From: Affinundibacterium macrobrachii | Lineage (GTDB): Bacteria > Pseudomonadota > Gammaproteobacteria > Burkholderiales > Burkholderiaceae_D | DNA: 64,000 bases | Assembly (NCBI RefSeq): GCF_014652415.1 | Contig: NZ_BMYT01000002.1 | Location: 62,001-126,000 of the forward strand | Reading direction: 5' to 3' | Shown here: positions 27,079 to 37,148 of the stretch, one piece after another | Layout: each line of letters opens with the position of its first letter | Position numbering within the stretch: position 1 is the first letter of the stretch | The notes under the pieces: model-generated | The model's database searches: none | The model's input: the letters and a program-made list of their open reading frames with translations, nothing else | What the model was told of the DNA's origin: nothing | Program-made: the position numbers and the translations under genes

Positions 27079-28082
27079 TAACGTATCTGCTTCACCTGTA
27101 GACCTTGCTGCTGCAACAGCGCAAGTAAGTTATTTTCTCCGGCTAAATGACCAGATCCCATCACGATAAATAGCTTCTTACCAGCCAACATCAAGTCTTG
27201 AATCTTTTTTGCCATCGCTGGATTTCTGTCATCCATCAATTTCTGCGTGATTTTTTTTGAGCCAATATCACGATTACTCGCGTCGAGATTAATTTGGGCA
27301 AGCTTATCGGCATCTCCGGCTAACCACGCCTCACTCATACGATTAAATTCTCTACTGATATCGCCGTTCTTAAACGAGTTCAGCGTATTAATTAAGATTG
27401 CATCGCCTTCTTCATCAGTTAAGCTAGCCAAAACATCCGCTTGGTAATGCACACTATCAAGCTCTATTAAATTTTTCTTATCTTTTTTTGCTGCCGTAAT
27501 GAAATGACGGTCTAGTACGTGCGCGGGATCATAACCAAGCTGCATTCCTGCACTCACGGTTAGCCCCATCGCCACTAGCACTGGCTTATAAAACTGAAAC
27601 TGTTGCAAAGATTCTGCCGCCATTTCCCCCAATGTCATCCAAGTACTCGGCGTTAAATGGTTTTGCAATTTATCACCAACGCCATAACTCAATTTGCCAA
27701 TCACCGAACGATTTGATGACTCATCCGAGGTATCGGTCTCAACCACCACCGTATTTGCCTGTGCATAAGCTTTACGGACTGGGGCGGAGAGAGGATAGAA
27801 ATTTGCCTTAGCAATATGAATCGTGCCATATAGATAGGCAACTACCGGTTTGCTGGCATTTTTGGATGAGGCAGTCGTTTGTTGCGGATCTTGTGGCAAG
27901 CGAATCTCATACAGCAAACCCGTGACCTTTTGCGATGCAGGCGAGGGCGGTCTGGCTTTTTTGACCGCTTCCTTGTTTTGCAGAGGTTCAGCGCTAGCAA
28001 TGTAAGCTACACCAAATTGCGCTACAGCAATCAAGCTAAGCATCAGCTTCGCTGGCATCAAACGAAAATTCTGATATGACAT
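27078..28082 (-). CDS. TraB/GumN-family protein
   Basis: A 334-residue predicted exported protein. With the ATG at 28082 (MSYQNFRLMP) it has a signal peptide ending near ASAEP; a longer frame from 28130 adds 16 residues that spoil it. Family marks are LYGTIHIAKANFYPL with GxxH near the mature N-terminus, VVVETDTSDES with the conserved glutamate, and the C-terminal VMGSGHLAGENNLLALL. TraB/GumN proteins share a fold with erythromycin-esterase/ChaN-like proteins and are suspected metal-dependent hydrolases; the substrate is not established. Its stop codon overlaps the next start. Confidence 0.87.
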   Translation of the reverse strand: MSYQNFRLMPAKLMLSLIAVAQFGVAYIASAEPLQNKEAVKKARPPSPASQKVTGLLYEIRLPQDPQQTTASSKNASKPVVAYLYGTIHIAKANFYPLSAPVRKAYAQANTVVVETDTSDESSNRSVIGKLSYGVGDKLQNHLTPSTWMTLGEMAAESLQQFQFYKPVLVAMGLTVSAGMQLGYDPAHVLDRHFITAAKKDKKNLIELDSVHYQADVLASLTDEEGDAILINTLNSFKNGDISREFNRMSEAWLAGDADKLAQINLDASNRDIGSKKITQKLMDDRNPAMAKKIQDLMLAGKKLFIVMGSGHLAGENNLLALLQQQGLQVKQIR

Positions 28083-28130
28083 GATGTATCCAAATAGAAA
28101 TAGATTGGATGGCAAGCAAGGGCATGCCAT

Positions 28131-28674
28131 TGGGAGCGCTAGCGAATATACACTAATTCATCTTTCGATAAAGCAAGAACACCGGACCAATCTGATTAAC
28201 GGTGGTTTTTCCGCTGCCTGTGGAATTTCTCTATTCGAGTAATGAAAATATGTGCTGAAAATGAATGCTGAAAGTTCAAAGCTCAATTTGGCTTGATTCG
28301 CAATTCAGTAAGGGAATATCGAAATGCGCTTAGGCGGTTCATTTTTGGCATACTATTTCACTACGGAAATTTATCGGTTCTCAGGGAACTAAAATTCAGC
28401 GAATCAATCGAAGACGCGCGTCAAATAAAGCGTCGCAGTCCTCGGTAGCCGCCCTACCACAATTCAGGACTATGTTGCTATGCAATGAAGAAATTTTGTC
28501 TGAAACATGCGCATAACGTGTTTTTTAGCGGATTTACTCTTTACTGTTTAGCTATAAATCGCTTATGTTACGCAAGTTTCACAAAACAGATCCCTTTTGC
28601 CATTTTTTCACTTTGAAAGCCGTGGCACGCGGGAATAAGAAATTCAATTATCGTATTTGCCTTAAGGAAACACT
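28131..28674. other. Intergenic region upstream of the permease gene
   Basis: About 540 bases between divergent genes with no open frame I can support. It contains the nested hairpin at 28437-28471 and an AT-rich stretch near 28530-28570 (with TATAAA at about 28553) that could hold the permease promoter, leaving a 5' leader of about 110 bases. No known riboswitch was recognised. Confidence 0.5.
28437..28471 (+). other. Nested inverted repeat, possible structured RNA or operator
   Basis: An outer pair AGTCCT (28437-28442) with AGGACT (28466-28471) encloses an inner hairpin GGTAG-CCGCC-CTACC (28444-28458). Two nested stems of this sort can fold in RNA. It lies about 200 bases before the permease start. 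Confidence 0.45.
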
Positions 28675-30123
28675 ATGCTTTTTGATCGCGTAAAGTCGCT
28701 GGACCAGATTCTGGAATCCGCAGAAAAGAAAGGTCTAAAACGCCAGCTAGGCTGGTTTGACCTGATGATGCTTGGCGTTGGTGCCATCATCGGTACAGGT
28801 ATTTTTGTTTTGACATCTGTTGCTGCGAATAAAGCAGGCCCGGGCATGATGTATAGCTTCGTTATCGCAGGTTTTGTTTGCGCATTGACTGCTTTAATTT
28901 ATGCAGAAATCGCTGCGATGGTGCCTGTTTCAGGATCGGCATATACCTATTCTTACGCGGTCTTGGGCGAATTGGTTGCTTGGATTGTCGGCTGGTCTTT
29001 GATCCTCGAATACGCGATTGCTGCTGGTGCGGTTGCGGTTGGTTGGTCTGGCTACGCAAACGGTTTCTTGCATTCTATCGGTGCAGGTCTGCCATTGGCA
29101 TTAACTGCGGGCCCTGGTGATACGATCACTTTGCCTGACGGCACAACTGGCCACGGCGCATTCAACTTGATCGCTTTCTTGATTTCCTTGTTAGTGACTT
29201 GGTTGTTAGTAATTGGTACTTCAAAAAGCGCAAAAGTAACTTCTATTTTGGTTGTCATCAAAATCGCAGCCTTGGCGACTTTCGTTGTATTGGCATTGCC
29301 AGCAGTACAAGCAGCGAACTTCGAACCAATGTTACCAAATGGCTGGGGCACACCATTATCAGGCGTTGGTGTATTGGGCGCATCTGCTTCTATCTTCTTT
29401 GCTTATGTTGGTTTCGACGCGGTTTCTACAGCAGCGGAAGAAACAAAAAATCCTAACGTCAATTTACCAATTGGTTTGATTGGCTCACTCGGTATTTGTA
29501 CTGTGTTCTATTTGTTGGTTGCTTATGCAGCAGTTGGTGCAGTTGGTGCGCAACCAAATGGTGCTTTATCTCAATCAAAAGAACCATTGGCTTTCATCTT
29601 GCGCGAATTAGGCTACCCATTGATTGGTGATATGGTTGGTATCGCAGCGATCTTGGCATTGCCTTCCGTTATCTTGATGATGATCTTTGGTCAAACACGT
29701 ATTTTGTTCACCATGGCACGCGATGGTTTGATGCCAAAAGCATTTACAGCGGTTCATGAGCGTTACCATACACCACACATCGTGACGATCGTAACAGGTG
29801 TTTTTGTATCCTTGTTCGCAGCGATGTTCCCAGTCAGTATGTTGGCGGATATTTCTAACTCTGGTACTTTGTTCGCGTTCTTCATCGTTGCTTTGGGTGT
29901 GATGATTTTGCGTGTAACACAACCAAACCGTCCACGTCCATTTAAGACACCATTTATCTGGGTAGTTGGTCCATTGGCGTTAGCAGGTTGCGCATTGTTA
30001 TTCGTGAGTTTGGGTTGGAATCCAACGATCAAGTACTTCACTATCTGGGCAGTAATTGGTCTGGTGGTTTACTTCGCCTTTGCACGTAGAAATAGTGTGA
30101 TGGGCCAAGCAGAACAGAAGTAA
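28675..30123 (+). CDS. Amino acid permease (APC superfamily, cationic/YfnA-like)
   Basis: A 482-residue inner-membrane transporter with 12 predicted helices. The N-terminus KRQLGWFDLMMLGVGAIIG and following GTGIFVLTS form the conserved unwound helix 1 substrate site; PVSGSAYTYSYAVLGE in helix 3 and FFAYVGFDAVSTAAEE in helix 6 also match the cationic amino acid transporter group. It probably imports amino acids with protons. AAGGAAA precedes the ATG. Codon use is strongly biased to frequently used codons (many TTG, GGT, GCA), suggesting high expression. It has a long upstream region and a strong terminator. Confidence 0.92.
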   Translation: MLFDRVKSLDQILESAEKKGLKRQLGWFDLMMLGVGAIIGTGIFVLTSVAANKAGPGMMYSFVIAGFVCALTALIYAEIAAMVPVSGSAYTYSYAVLGELVAWIVGWSLILEYAIAAGAVAVGWSGYANGFLHSIGAGLPLALTAGPGDTITLPDGTTGHGAFNLIAFLISLLVTWLLVIGTSKSAKVTSILVVIKIAALATFVVLALPAVQAANFEPMLPNGWGTPLSGVGVLGASASIFFAYVGFDAVSTAAEETKNPNVNLPIGLIGSLGICTVFYLLVAYAAVGAVGAQPNGALSQSKEPLAFILRELGYPLIGDMVGIAAILALPSVILMMIFGQTRILFTMARDGLMPKAFTAVHERYHTPHIVTIVTGVFVSLFAAMFPVSMLADISNSGTLFAFFIVALGVMILRVTQPNRPRPFKTPFIWVVGPLALAGCALLFVSLGWNPTIKYFTIWAVIGLVVYFAFARRNSVMGQAEQK

Positions 30124-30151
30124 CTCCTAGAGTAGGCTGCAATACAGCATG

Positions 30152-30183
30152 AAAAAAGCGACGCAAATGCGTCGCTTTTTTTT
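30152..30183. terminator. Bidirectional terminator after the permease gene
   Basis: Stem GCGACGC/GCGTCGC with loop AAAT, extended by an A-run on the left and a T-run on the right. It can serve the permease on the plus strand and the response regulator on the minus strand. Confidence 0.92.
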
Positions 30184-30282
30184 CGTCGTTTTACGTCGTT
30201 TTACGTAGTTTCGTTCAGTTAATGCAAAGTGTCGCTATCAAAAAAATCGTTTCGAATCGTTTTAATTTCGCGGTAGCTAAGC

Positions 30283-30888
30283 TTATAACCATCCCTCGTC
30301 GCGTGCTAGTCGGTATGCTTCAACCCGATTTTTCGCCTGCAATTTACTAATCGATTCGGACAAATAATTACGCACCGTCCCTTCCGACAAATGCATCAAC
30401 TTTGCAATTTCTGCACTGCTCGAACCAGTACCTGCTAAACGTAATACTTGGCGTTCGCGCTCAGTGAGCGGGTCTTGTTGGCCGCCCCAACTCTCCAACG
30501 CTAACTCCGGCGCAATCGCGCGACCACCTGCGTGCACGGTGCGTATCGCCTTTGCCAAATCTTCTGCTGGTGCATCCTTGAGCATATAACCGCGCACGCC
30601 ACTCGCCATCGCACGACGTAAATAGCCAGCACGCGCGAAGGTGGTTAATACAATCACTTTCGAAGCCAATTTTAATTCAGCGATCTCGGCAGCAAGTTCT
30701 AAGCCTGTCATCAAGGGCATTTCTATATCGGTAATCACCACATCAGGCTGCAATCGCTGACACATTTCCAGTGCTTCTTTTCCGTTTTTCGCTTGCCCTA
30801 AAACATCGATATCCCCTTCAAGCTTCAACAAAGCGACCAAAGCGCCAGATACCAATACCTGATCTTCTGCCAAAATAATTTTAATCAT
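30283..30888 (-). CDS. LuxR/NarL-family response regulator (DesR-like)
   Basis: A 201-residue regulator: receiver domain with the acidic pair ED near residue 8, phosphoacceptor D54 in VITDIEMPL, T in VLTTFARAGY and K in MLKDAPAEDL; then a LuxR helix-turn-helix (LTERERQVLRLAGTGSSSAE, then LSEGTVRNYLSESISKL). It lies two bases after the stop codon of its kinase partner, so the two form one operon. The closest type is DesR/LiaR-like; the target genes are not identifiable here. In the related DesKR system the target is a lipid desaturase; none is nearby. Confidence 0.92.
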   Translation of the reverse strand: MIKIILAEDQVLVSGALVALLKLEGDIDVLGQAKNGKEALEMCQRLQPDVVITDIEMPLMTGLELAAEIAELKLASKVIVLTTFARAGYLRRAMASGVRGYMLKDAPAEDLAKAIRTVHAGGRAIAPELALESWGGQQDPLTERERQVLRLAGTGSSSAEIAKLMHLSEGTVRNYLSESISKLQAKNRVEAYRLARDEGWL

Positions 30889-30890
30889 AC

Positions 30891-32039
30891 CTATTCATTT
30901 CCTGATTTTAGTGGAAGCACAATATCGATTGCGACCCCTTGTTGACAGCTAGTTTGTAATTGACCGCCGAGCGCTCTAACACGTTCGCTCATACCATTTA
31001 GTCCATTTCCTTTTTCAAGCTTAGGGATATCGGTAAGCCCCTCGAAACCATTATCAGAAAGATGGAAATACACATGCTCATCGTCACTATGAAGCCGCAA
31101 ATAACAAACCGTTGCTTGTGAGTGTCGGATGATATTGGTGATCGCCTCACGTAAGGCTAAAGCAATCACATTCTCGACTGCAGCGGGTAAAACTTTGATC
31201 TCTGATCCGACATCAAACTCAGCTTCAAGCTCAGTAATGAATCTCACTTGAGCAGAATCTAAGGTATTGCGCGCACCGCGCAATTCATGCGCTAAACCCG
31301 TATCACGATAACCGAGCACGGCAGCGCGCACTTCAGCTAAAGCCTCACGCGCGGTTTGTTCGATCTCGACGATTTCTTTTTGACAGGCATTCTGATCACG
31401 CCCAAATAACTTACGCGCGAGTTCTGCTTTCAAAGTAATCACCGACAAAGTATGTCCAAGCAAATCATGCAAATCACGTGCAATCCGCTCACGCTCTGCC
31501 AGTCGCGCCAGATGTTCGATCTCTTCTTGCTTGCGAAATAATTTAGCGTTGGCGCGTTCAAGTCGCTCGCCAATAATCGCACCAATCGTACTAGGAATAC
31601 TAAAGATCAAAGCTGGCACCCAAAACGGGGCGCTAAATTGAAACACATAACTGCAAATTGCAACAAACGTCCAAACGATCGCTAATGCCAAATAGGCTTG
31701 CCGTGGATCGCGTTGAAATCGTGAACACATCGCGGCGGCGAAGATAACGAAGGTCGAACCACCAGGATTAAACTTTGCCCATAACAATCCAAAACTACAG
31801 GTAATCACAATGCAGACAGCGGCACGCCAATCGTGCACCCAAAAACTGTACAAATAGATCGGCAAGAAAGCCAAAATACTCAATGCAATCAAACTCAGTT
31901 CAAGCACACTGGGCGTTACATAAACATATTTCCAAGCAAAAAATACAAACGACGATAACCAGAAATAGGGCGCTTTGCCATAACGAGCAGGTATCCACTC
32001 TCTGTGCCATAAGGCATTTAACTGCATAGAAAGTGACAT
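30891..32039 (-). CDS. Sensor histidine kinase, HisKA_3 family (DesK-like)
   Basis: A 382-residue membrane kinase starting at 32039, where AGGAGA sits five bases before the ATG; the 27 residues upstream in the longer frame are not needed. Five or six short hydrophobic helices (about 15-165) form the sensor part with no large external domain. The phosphoacceptor is H191 in ERIARDLHDLLGHTLS, followed by an HATPase_c domain with the N box REAITNIIRHS and DNGFEG, GNGLNGM boxes. It phosphorylates the neighbouring regulator and may sense membrane state, as DesK does; that is by analogy only. Confidence 0.92.
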   Translation of the reverse strand: MSLSMQLNALWHREWIPARYGKAPYFWLSSFVFFAWKYVYVTPSVLELSLIALSILAFLPIYLYSFWVHDWRAAVCIVITCSFGLLWAKFNPGGSTFVIFAAAMCSRFQRDPRQAYLALAIVWTFVAICSYVFQFSAPFWVPALIFSIPSTIGAIIGERLERANAKLFRKQEEIEHLARLAERERIARDLHDLLGHTLSVITLKAELARKLFGRDQNACQKEIVEIEQTAREALAEVRAAVLGYRDTGLAHELRGARNTLDSAQVRFITELEAEFDVGSEIKVLPAAVENVIALALREAITNIIRHSQATVCYLRLHSDDEHVYFHLSDNGFEGLTDIPKLEKGNGLNGMSERVRALGGQLQTSCQQGVAIDIVLPLKSGNE

Positions 32040-32204
32040 GATTCTCCTTTGATTTTGTTCTTCGATGCCATTCGTAATGGCTACACATCGCCTGTTTAGA
32101 AACACACCGCACCTCAGCATAATGCAGCAATTTTAAGATTTTTCTTAGAGCATTTTGCCATTACATTTACCTGACATTTGTCATGCCAGCAGATGCAAGA
32201 CAAA

Positions 32205-33137
32205 TCATTTTTTTGCCCGTGGATGGGTGGCGTCATACACCTGCGCGAGATGTTGAAAGTCTAATGCGGTATATACCTGTGTTGCAGCAATCGAGCTATG
32301 ACCTAGCATCTCTTGAACCGCGCGCAGATCACCAGAAGATTGCAATACATGCGAGGCAAAAGAATGGCGCAACACATGCGGATGCACGTCAGCAGGAATA
32401 CCGATTGCTTGCGCATGGGCTTTTAAGCGTAATTGCACTGATCGCACTGAAATACGATTGCCGCGTTCATTCAAAAACAGTGCTGCGGCTTCTAGCTTCA
32501 CTAATGTGGGACGAATCGCCAACCAATCTCGCAGCGCGCCCAACGCAGCTCGACCAACAGGAACGATGCGTTGCTTATTTCCTTTTCCCGTCACATGCAC
32601 TTCCGCTTGCGCTAAATCGACCCAGCCTAAACTGGTATAGCGTGCATCACTAAAGTCGCGCACATCGAGGCTCACTAACTCAGACACACGCAAACCGCTT
32701 GAGTACAATAGCTCAAACATCGCTCGATTCGCTAAAGGTGTCGCTTCGTCACTACCATGATGGGAAACCAATTGAACCGCATCGTCTGCGCCCAAGGCTT
32801 TCGGCAAAGACTTGGCTTTTTTAGGCGCTTTAATGCCCTCGACAGGATTCGCTGGCAGCGCAGTTTGTTCTGCCAACCAACGATAAAAACCACGCCAACT
32901 AGATAATTTACGTGCGATGCTACGCGGATTGAGTTGCTGTGCGTGGAGTTGTGAAGTGAGTCGACGAATATCAAAATACGTCAAACTATCCAAGCTTTTT
33001 TGTCCAGCAAATTGCTGTAGCTCGGCTAAATCTAAAGAATACGCCTGAATTGAGTGTTCAGACAATTGACGTTGGTGACGCAGAACATCAAGATAAGTGG
33101 CTATCCAGTCGCCCTGCGTTGTTGTCGTCATCGTCAA
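32205..33137 (-). CDS. xerC: Site-specific tyrosine recombinase XerC
   Basis: A 310-residue recombinase that, with XerD, resolves chromosome dimers at dif. An N-terminal SAM-like core-binding domain (about 8-95) precedes the catalytic domain with Arg in SSGLRVSELVSL, Lys in VTGKGNKQR, HVLRHSFASH, GHSSIAATQVYT with the nucleophilic tyrosine. All six active-site positions are present. The gene lies 12 bases after the DUF484 gene in the conserved dapF-DUF484-xerC order. A dif site is not expected here. Confidence 0.95.
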   Translation of the reverse strand: MTMTTTTQGDWIATYLDVLRHQRQLSEHSIQAYSLDLAELQQFAGQKSLDSLTYFDIRRLTSQLHAQQLNPRSIARKLSSWRGFYRWLAEQTALPANPVEGIKAPKKAKSLPKALGADDAVQLVSHHGSDEATPLANRAMFELLYSSGLRVSELVSLDVRDFSDARYTSLGWVDLAQAEVHVTGKGNKQRIVPVGRAALGALRDWLAIRPTLVKLEAAALFLNERGNRISVRSVQLRLKAHAQAIGIPADVHPHVLRHSFASHVLQSSGDLRAVQEMLGHSSIAATQVYTALDFQHLAQVYDATHPRAKK

Positions 33138-33149
33138 CCTATGTAAATG

Positions 33150-33809
33150 CTAGGCGTCTATCATGCATAACAATGCTGCACTCGAAGTATCAGCAATTTT
33201 TGACAAGAAATCGGTTGCCATGTCTTTGGTAAAACGCGCAGGATCAGGCGAACCAAGTACCAATAAGCCAAAACAAGCGTCATCCAAACTCAAGCGCAAA
33301 GGCAACATCGCAATTGAAGCCACCGCTTGATCAGATTCTATCCATGCAGCCGCTTCAAAATCATTATTCGCACCGCAAAATGGAGTACGCAAACCTTTCG
33401 CGAAAAGCTGGACATCTTCTGTCGTTGGTGCAGCAAACCAAGTGTGTGTGAAATCTGGCGCAACATTCCATAAACGCAAAGTAGCGTGTGGCAAATCAAA
33501 AATCTCTTGCAGACTGCGCGTCAAAATATAAGGTAAGTCGACGTCATTTCGTGCTAACAATAATTCGCGCGTCCATTGCTGAAAACGATCCGTAATCACA
33601 TCATTGTCTTGTGCGACTCGCATCAGGTCAGACAAACGCAATTCCATGACTTTTAATTTTTCACGCACGATTTCCATTTGCCGCTCTTGCAAAGAAATCG
33701 TGCGTCCCATCACCGGACTAGTCAATTTAATCTGCGCCAGCAGTTCAGCATGTTCTTCAAAAAAATGGGGATGCTGACTTAGGTATTCAGCGATATCGTT
33801 GCTATTCAT
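33150..33809 (-). CDS. DUF484 family protein
   Basis: A 219-residue GAF-like protein of the DUF484 family, almost always encoded between dapF and xerC in proteobacteria. The N-terminus IAEYLSQHPHFFEEHAELL and ERQMEIVREKLKVMELRL (a helical segment) are typical; the C-terminal half (AVASIAMLPL, CFGLLVLGS, FLSKIADTSSAAL) forms the GAF-like fold. The function is not known; the fixed gene order suggests some link with chromosome maintenance or dapF expression. Gaps are 85 bases to dapF and 12 bases to xerC. Confidence 0.92.
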   Translation of the reverse strand: MNSNDIAEYLSQHPHFFEEHAELLAQIKLTSPVMGRTISLQERQMEIVREKLKVMELRLSDLMRVAQDNDVITDRFQQWTRELLLARNDVDLPYILTRSLQEIFDLPHATLRLWNVAPDFTHTWFAAPTTEDVQLFAKGLRTPFCGANNDFEAAAWIESDQAVASIAMLPLRLSLDDACFGLLVLGSPDPARFTKDMATDFLSKIADTSSAALLCMIDA

Positions 33810-33894
33810 TGTGTGCTTACTCTATTCTTAATTCAGTTCTTAATTCAATTTTTAAATTTGATTTTGCAATTCGTCATTTGATTTTTATCGAAAC

Positions 33895-34764
33895 TCAACT
33901 ATTAGCACTGTCAGGAATTTCAATCTCGCCCTCAAAAACTGCCACCGCGGGTCCGCTCAAATAGACGGCTTGTCCTTCGCCAGCCCATGCAATTTGCAAA
34001 TCACCGCCACGCATCGCCACCTCAACCGGGCTTTGTAACACGCCACGCCGTATTCCTGCGACAACCGCGGCACAAGCTCCTGTGCCGCAGGCCAAAGTTT
34101 CACCCGTACCACGTTCATAGACACGCAATTTCACATGATGTGTATCGCACACTTGCATGAAGCCCGCATTAACTCTTTTGGTGAATAATGGGTGGCGTTC
34201 TATCACTGGGCCTTCAAATGCCACCGGATGAAGTGCGACATCGTCGACGATTTGTACCGCATGTGGATTACCCATAGAAACACAAGAAACCTCCACCACA
34301 TGATCGGCTAAAGGCAGCATATACAAGGTATCGTTTGCTTGCTGGCGATTCGCTAAACCCTCTGCGTCAAAATCAGAATCCATTGGTGCAAAACTCGGCA
34401 CGCCCATATTCACGGTGATTCTGCCATCCGCAGCGATTTCTGGTTCGATGACGCCAGACTTGGTGAGTACGCGAATTTTTGACTTGTTCGTCAAACCTTT
34501 GTCCACCACAAAACGGACAAAAGCACGTGAGCCATTGCCACATTGTTCGACTTCACCGCCATCGGCATTAAAGATGCGATAACGAAAATCAAGATCGGCA
34601 CTGGGTGCCGCTTCGACCACAAGAATTTGATCTGCGCCGATACCAAAACGACGATCGGCAAGCGCGCGCCATTGTTCAGTTGAAAATTGAATCGATTGAT
34701 TGATGGCGTCAATCACAATAAAGTCATTGCCGGCACCATGCATTTTTGTAAATTGGAGTTTCAT
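33895..34764 (-). CDS. dapF: Diaminopimelate epimerase
   Basis: A 289-residue cofactor-free epimerase converting LL- to meso-diaminopimelate for lysine and peptidoglycan synthesis. The two catalytic cysteines are in place: C75 in [11 protein letters not shown] and C226 in [12 protein letters not shown]. The opening [13 protein letters not shown] is also diagnostic. It is slightly longer than the 274-residue E. coli enzyme. It lies 26 bases after the chemoreceptor gene and before DUF484 and xerC on the same strand, so transcription may come partly from upstream. Confidence 0.96.
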   Translation of the reverse strand: MKLQFTKMHGAGNDFIVIDAINQSIQFSTEQWRALADRRFGIGADQILVVEAAPSADLDFRYRIFNADGGEVEQCGNGSRAFVRFVVDKGLTNKSKIRVLTKSGVIEPEIAADGRITVNMGVPSFAPMDSDFDAEGLANRQQANDTLYMLPLADHVVEVSCVSMGNPHAVQIVDDVALHPVAFEGPVIERHPLFTKRVNAGFMQVCDTHHVKLRVYERGTGETLACGTGACAAVVAGIRRGVLQSPVEVAMRGGDLQIAWAGEGQAVYLSGPAVAVFEGEIEIPDSANS

Positions 34765-34790
34765 CCTGTGATTATAACGTGTGTTCTCAC

Positions 34791-37148
34791 TTAGACTGAC
34801 TTATACACACCACATCCGACCACGATATCGTCGCTAATTCGTTCGATGTAAGAAGTTTTAATCTCGACGCGCTTCAATAGCGGATTTTCGATAGCGTAAT
34901 CAACCCAGCCGCCTTTTTCAGGTAGATCAAAGGCATCTGCCACCAATTTTCGCCCATCCAAACCGGGCACATTAAACAAATTCACCTCTAATTTTGCGGC
35001 ATTGCCAGCAAAAGCCCGATATTGTCCACGACGATCAAAAGCGAACACGTACATATCGCGATCAGCAAACATCTTGTGCGGATCGCGCGTAATGTAATCC
35101 AACAAATCCATGCCTTGTGTTTTGAATAGACTCATCGCCTTTTTGACTAAACTATGTGCTTCATCAGCAGTACCTTGACGTAGCTTGAACGCTGCAACAA
35201 CGGTGGTTAGCTTTTCTGCACGCAAGCCAAGTTCGGCAGAGGCTGATTTTGCGTTATCCACCATCGCGCTATTGCTCTTGGTAATTTCATCGAGCTCATG
35301 AACCGCTTGTGAAATATGAATCAAACTTTGGCTTTGTTCTATCGATGCGGTTGAAATGGCTTTGATATCAGTTGCCAAACTACGAATACCGGCCACGATT
35401 TCCGATAAAGTCGTGTTGACTTCGTGAATTTGCTTCACGCCTGTCTCCACCCTTTGCACCGAATCATCAATCAAATTACGAATTTGCCGAGCAGAATCTG
35501 CGGTGCGCTGGGCTAATCCCCGCACCTCATTCGCAACCACCGCGAAACCACGCCCTTGCTCGCCAGCGTGCGCTGCTTCAACCGCGGCATTCAAAGCTAG
35601 GATGTCGGTTTGAAATGCAATTTTATCGATCATACTCACGATCTCATGCACTTTGATCGAACTCGCATGGATGCCCTGCATAGTATCGACCGCTGCACGC
35701 ATGGTTTCATTACTCGATTCAGCAATCAAACGCACATTCGATGCTAAGTTATCGACCGATTGCGCATTGGCGGCATTATTCTTGACGGTTTCGCTGAGCG
35801 TTCCCATATTGCTCGCGGTATCGACAAGGCTATTAGCTTGTTGCTCAGTTCGAATCGCCATACGACCGATGTCTTCAGACAATTCTTTGCCTAGCTCTAG
35901 CACCATACTGGCATTGGTACGAACGTTGGCGACCAGTGCGGACAAATTGAAATTCGCCTTATCAATCGCAAGCGCGGTCTTCGATAATTCGTCACTACCT
36001 TCTAGTTTCGTCGTTGTGGTTAAGTCGCCCGACGCGACCACCTCTGCCGCATGCTCTAAGTCCTTCACCGCATGGATCAAATTCAAATAGAAACCAAACG
36101 ACAAGTAAATCGTCGCGAAACTCATGCCCAACAAAACAACAAGCAACAAGTAAACAAACCAGCGCAAAGACTTAGCACGCTCGTGTAATAAATCGGATAA
36201 ACGCTTTTGTAGCTCGACTTGTAAAACATCATTTTTCGTCACTGCCACTTGCGCTTGCGTGCGTATCTCGTTGGCTAGATTGGCCGCTATTTGCTCACCA
36301 CTTATTTTTTGCAAAGATGCCAAAAGTTGTTGATTCGCTTGTTGCACCTCATTGAAAGAAGATGGAGCTGCATCGGCACTTTGCGACCATGTAAGGTGCA
36401 TAGACTGACTAACCGCAGACGCGATTTGCAATTGCTCTCTTAGCAAAGATAATTGCGCTATTGATATGGAAGACTTACTTAAGTCCGGCACACCATCCTG
36501 CGTGCTGTCCTGTATCGTTTGACTTGCTGACATCGCTATTTTAGATAGCAGCACATTCAACGCGGTTAGTTTGTTCAAGGCTAAATCTGCCAATGAATAG
36601 GCCGTAGCATCCGCATCTTGCAACAAGCCACTTTTCTGTACTGCACTGTTAGAAAAAACCAACAGATTTGTTTCTAATTGGTCTAGATTTTGCCTTGCTT
36701 GCGAATCGAGGGGGTATTTTTGATTCGAGAATTCACTGGCCAAGCTCGACAGCAAACTGCTTAATTCTTGCGCTTCTGTGCGTAAGCGTCCGTGATCTTG
36801 CTGCGTTGATTGCTTCGATACCGTGGATAGCGTAGAGATATTCGCCAGCGCAACACGCAATTTTTCTTGATGTGAAGGATCTTGATTAGCGTTTCCAGCA
36901 GCACGGATTTGCTGCACGAAGCTGAGCGCTCGCCCACTTTGTTGCATTAGTTCAAGACCAGCTTGCCGCGTATCAACACTTTCCAGACCTTGCATCTGCG
37001 CAAGTAATACCGCGACGCCAAAACACAAGCTAATCAATAAAACACTTCCCAGCATTCCCAACAATTTGAAGCGCAAACTAAATTTGCTCATCAAATATAA
37101 ACATGGGCGCATCAAAACGGACAGTAGAGATCGACGAGCAGATGGCAT
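34791..37148 (-). CDS. Methyl-accepting chemotaxis protein with C-terminal Cache-like domain
   Basis: A 785-residue chemoreceptor. Helix 1 (about 28-50) and helix 2 (about 328-352) flank a long helical periplasmic domain rich in Gln, Ser and Leu (PilJ/four-helix-bundle type). A HAMP domain (about 355-410) and the cytoplasmic signalling hairpin follow, with the tip [14 protein letters not shown] near residue 530. After the hairpin, about residues 670-785 form an extra domain ([18 protein letters not shown], then [18 protein letters not shown], and [10 protein letters not shown]), which resembles a single Cache domain. GAGGAAG lies nine bases before the ATG. It precedes dapF by 26 bases. Confidence 0.92.
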   Translation of the reverse strand: MPSARRSLLSVLMRPCLYLMSKFSLRFKLLGMLGSVLLISLCFGVAVLLAQMQGLESVDTRQAGLELMQQSGRALSFVQQIRAAGNANQDPSHQEKLRVALANISTLSTVSKQSTQQDHGRLRTEAQELSSLLSSLASEFSNQKYPLDSQARQNLDQLETNLLVFSNSAVQKSGLLQDADATAYSLADLALNKLTALNVLLSKIAMSASQTIQDSTQDGVPDLSKSSISIAQLSLLREQLQIASAVSQSMHLTWSQSADAAPSSFNEVQQANQQLLASLQKISGEQIAANLANEIRTQAQVAVTKNDVLQVELQKRLSDLLHERAKSLRWFVYLLLVVLLGMSFATIYLSFGFYLNLIHAVKDLEHAAEVVASGDLTTTTKLEGSDELSKTALAIDKANFNLSALVANVRTNASMVLELGKELSEDIGRMAIRTEQQANSLVDTASNMGTLSETVKNNAANAQSVDNLASNVRLIAESSNETMRAAVDTMQGIHASSIKVHEIVSMIDKIAFQTDILALNAAVEAAHAGEQGRGFAVVANEVRGLAQRTADSARQIRNLIDDSVQRVETGVKQIHEVNTTLSEIVAGIRSLATDIKAISTASIEQSQSLIHISQAVHELDEITKSNSAMVDNAKSASAELGLRAEKLTTVVAAFKLRQGTADEAHSLVKKAMSLFKTQGMDLLDYITRDPHKMFADRDMYVFAFDRRGQYRAFAGNAAKLEVNLFNVPGLDGRKLVADAFDLPEKGGWVDYAIENPLLKRVEIKTSYIERISDDIVVGCGVYKSV

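Noticed and set aside
32205..33137. XerC considered as a mobile-element integrase
   Set aside because: Length, motifs and the dapF-DUF484-xerC order show it is the housekeeping recombinase.
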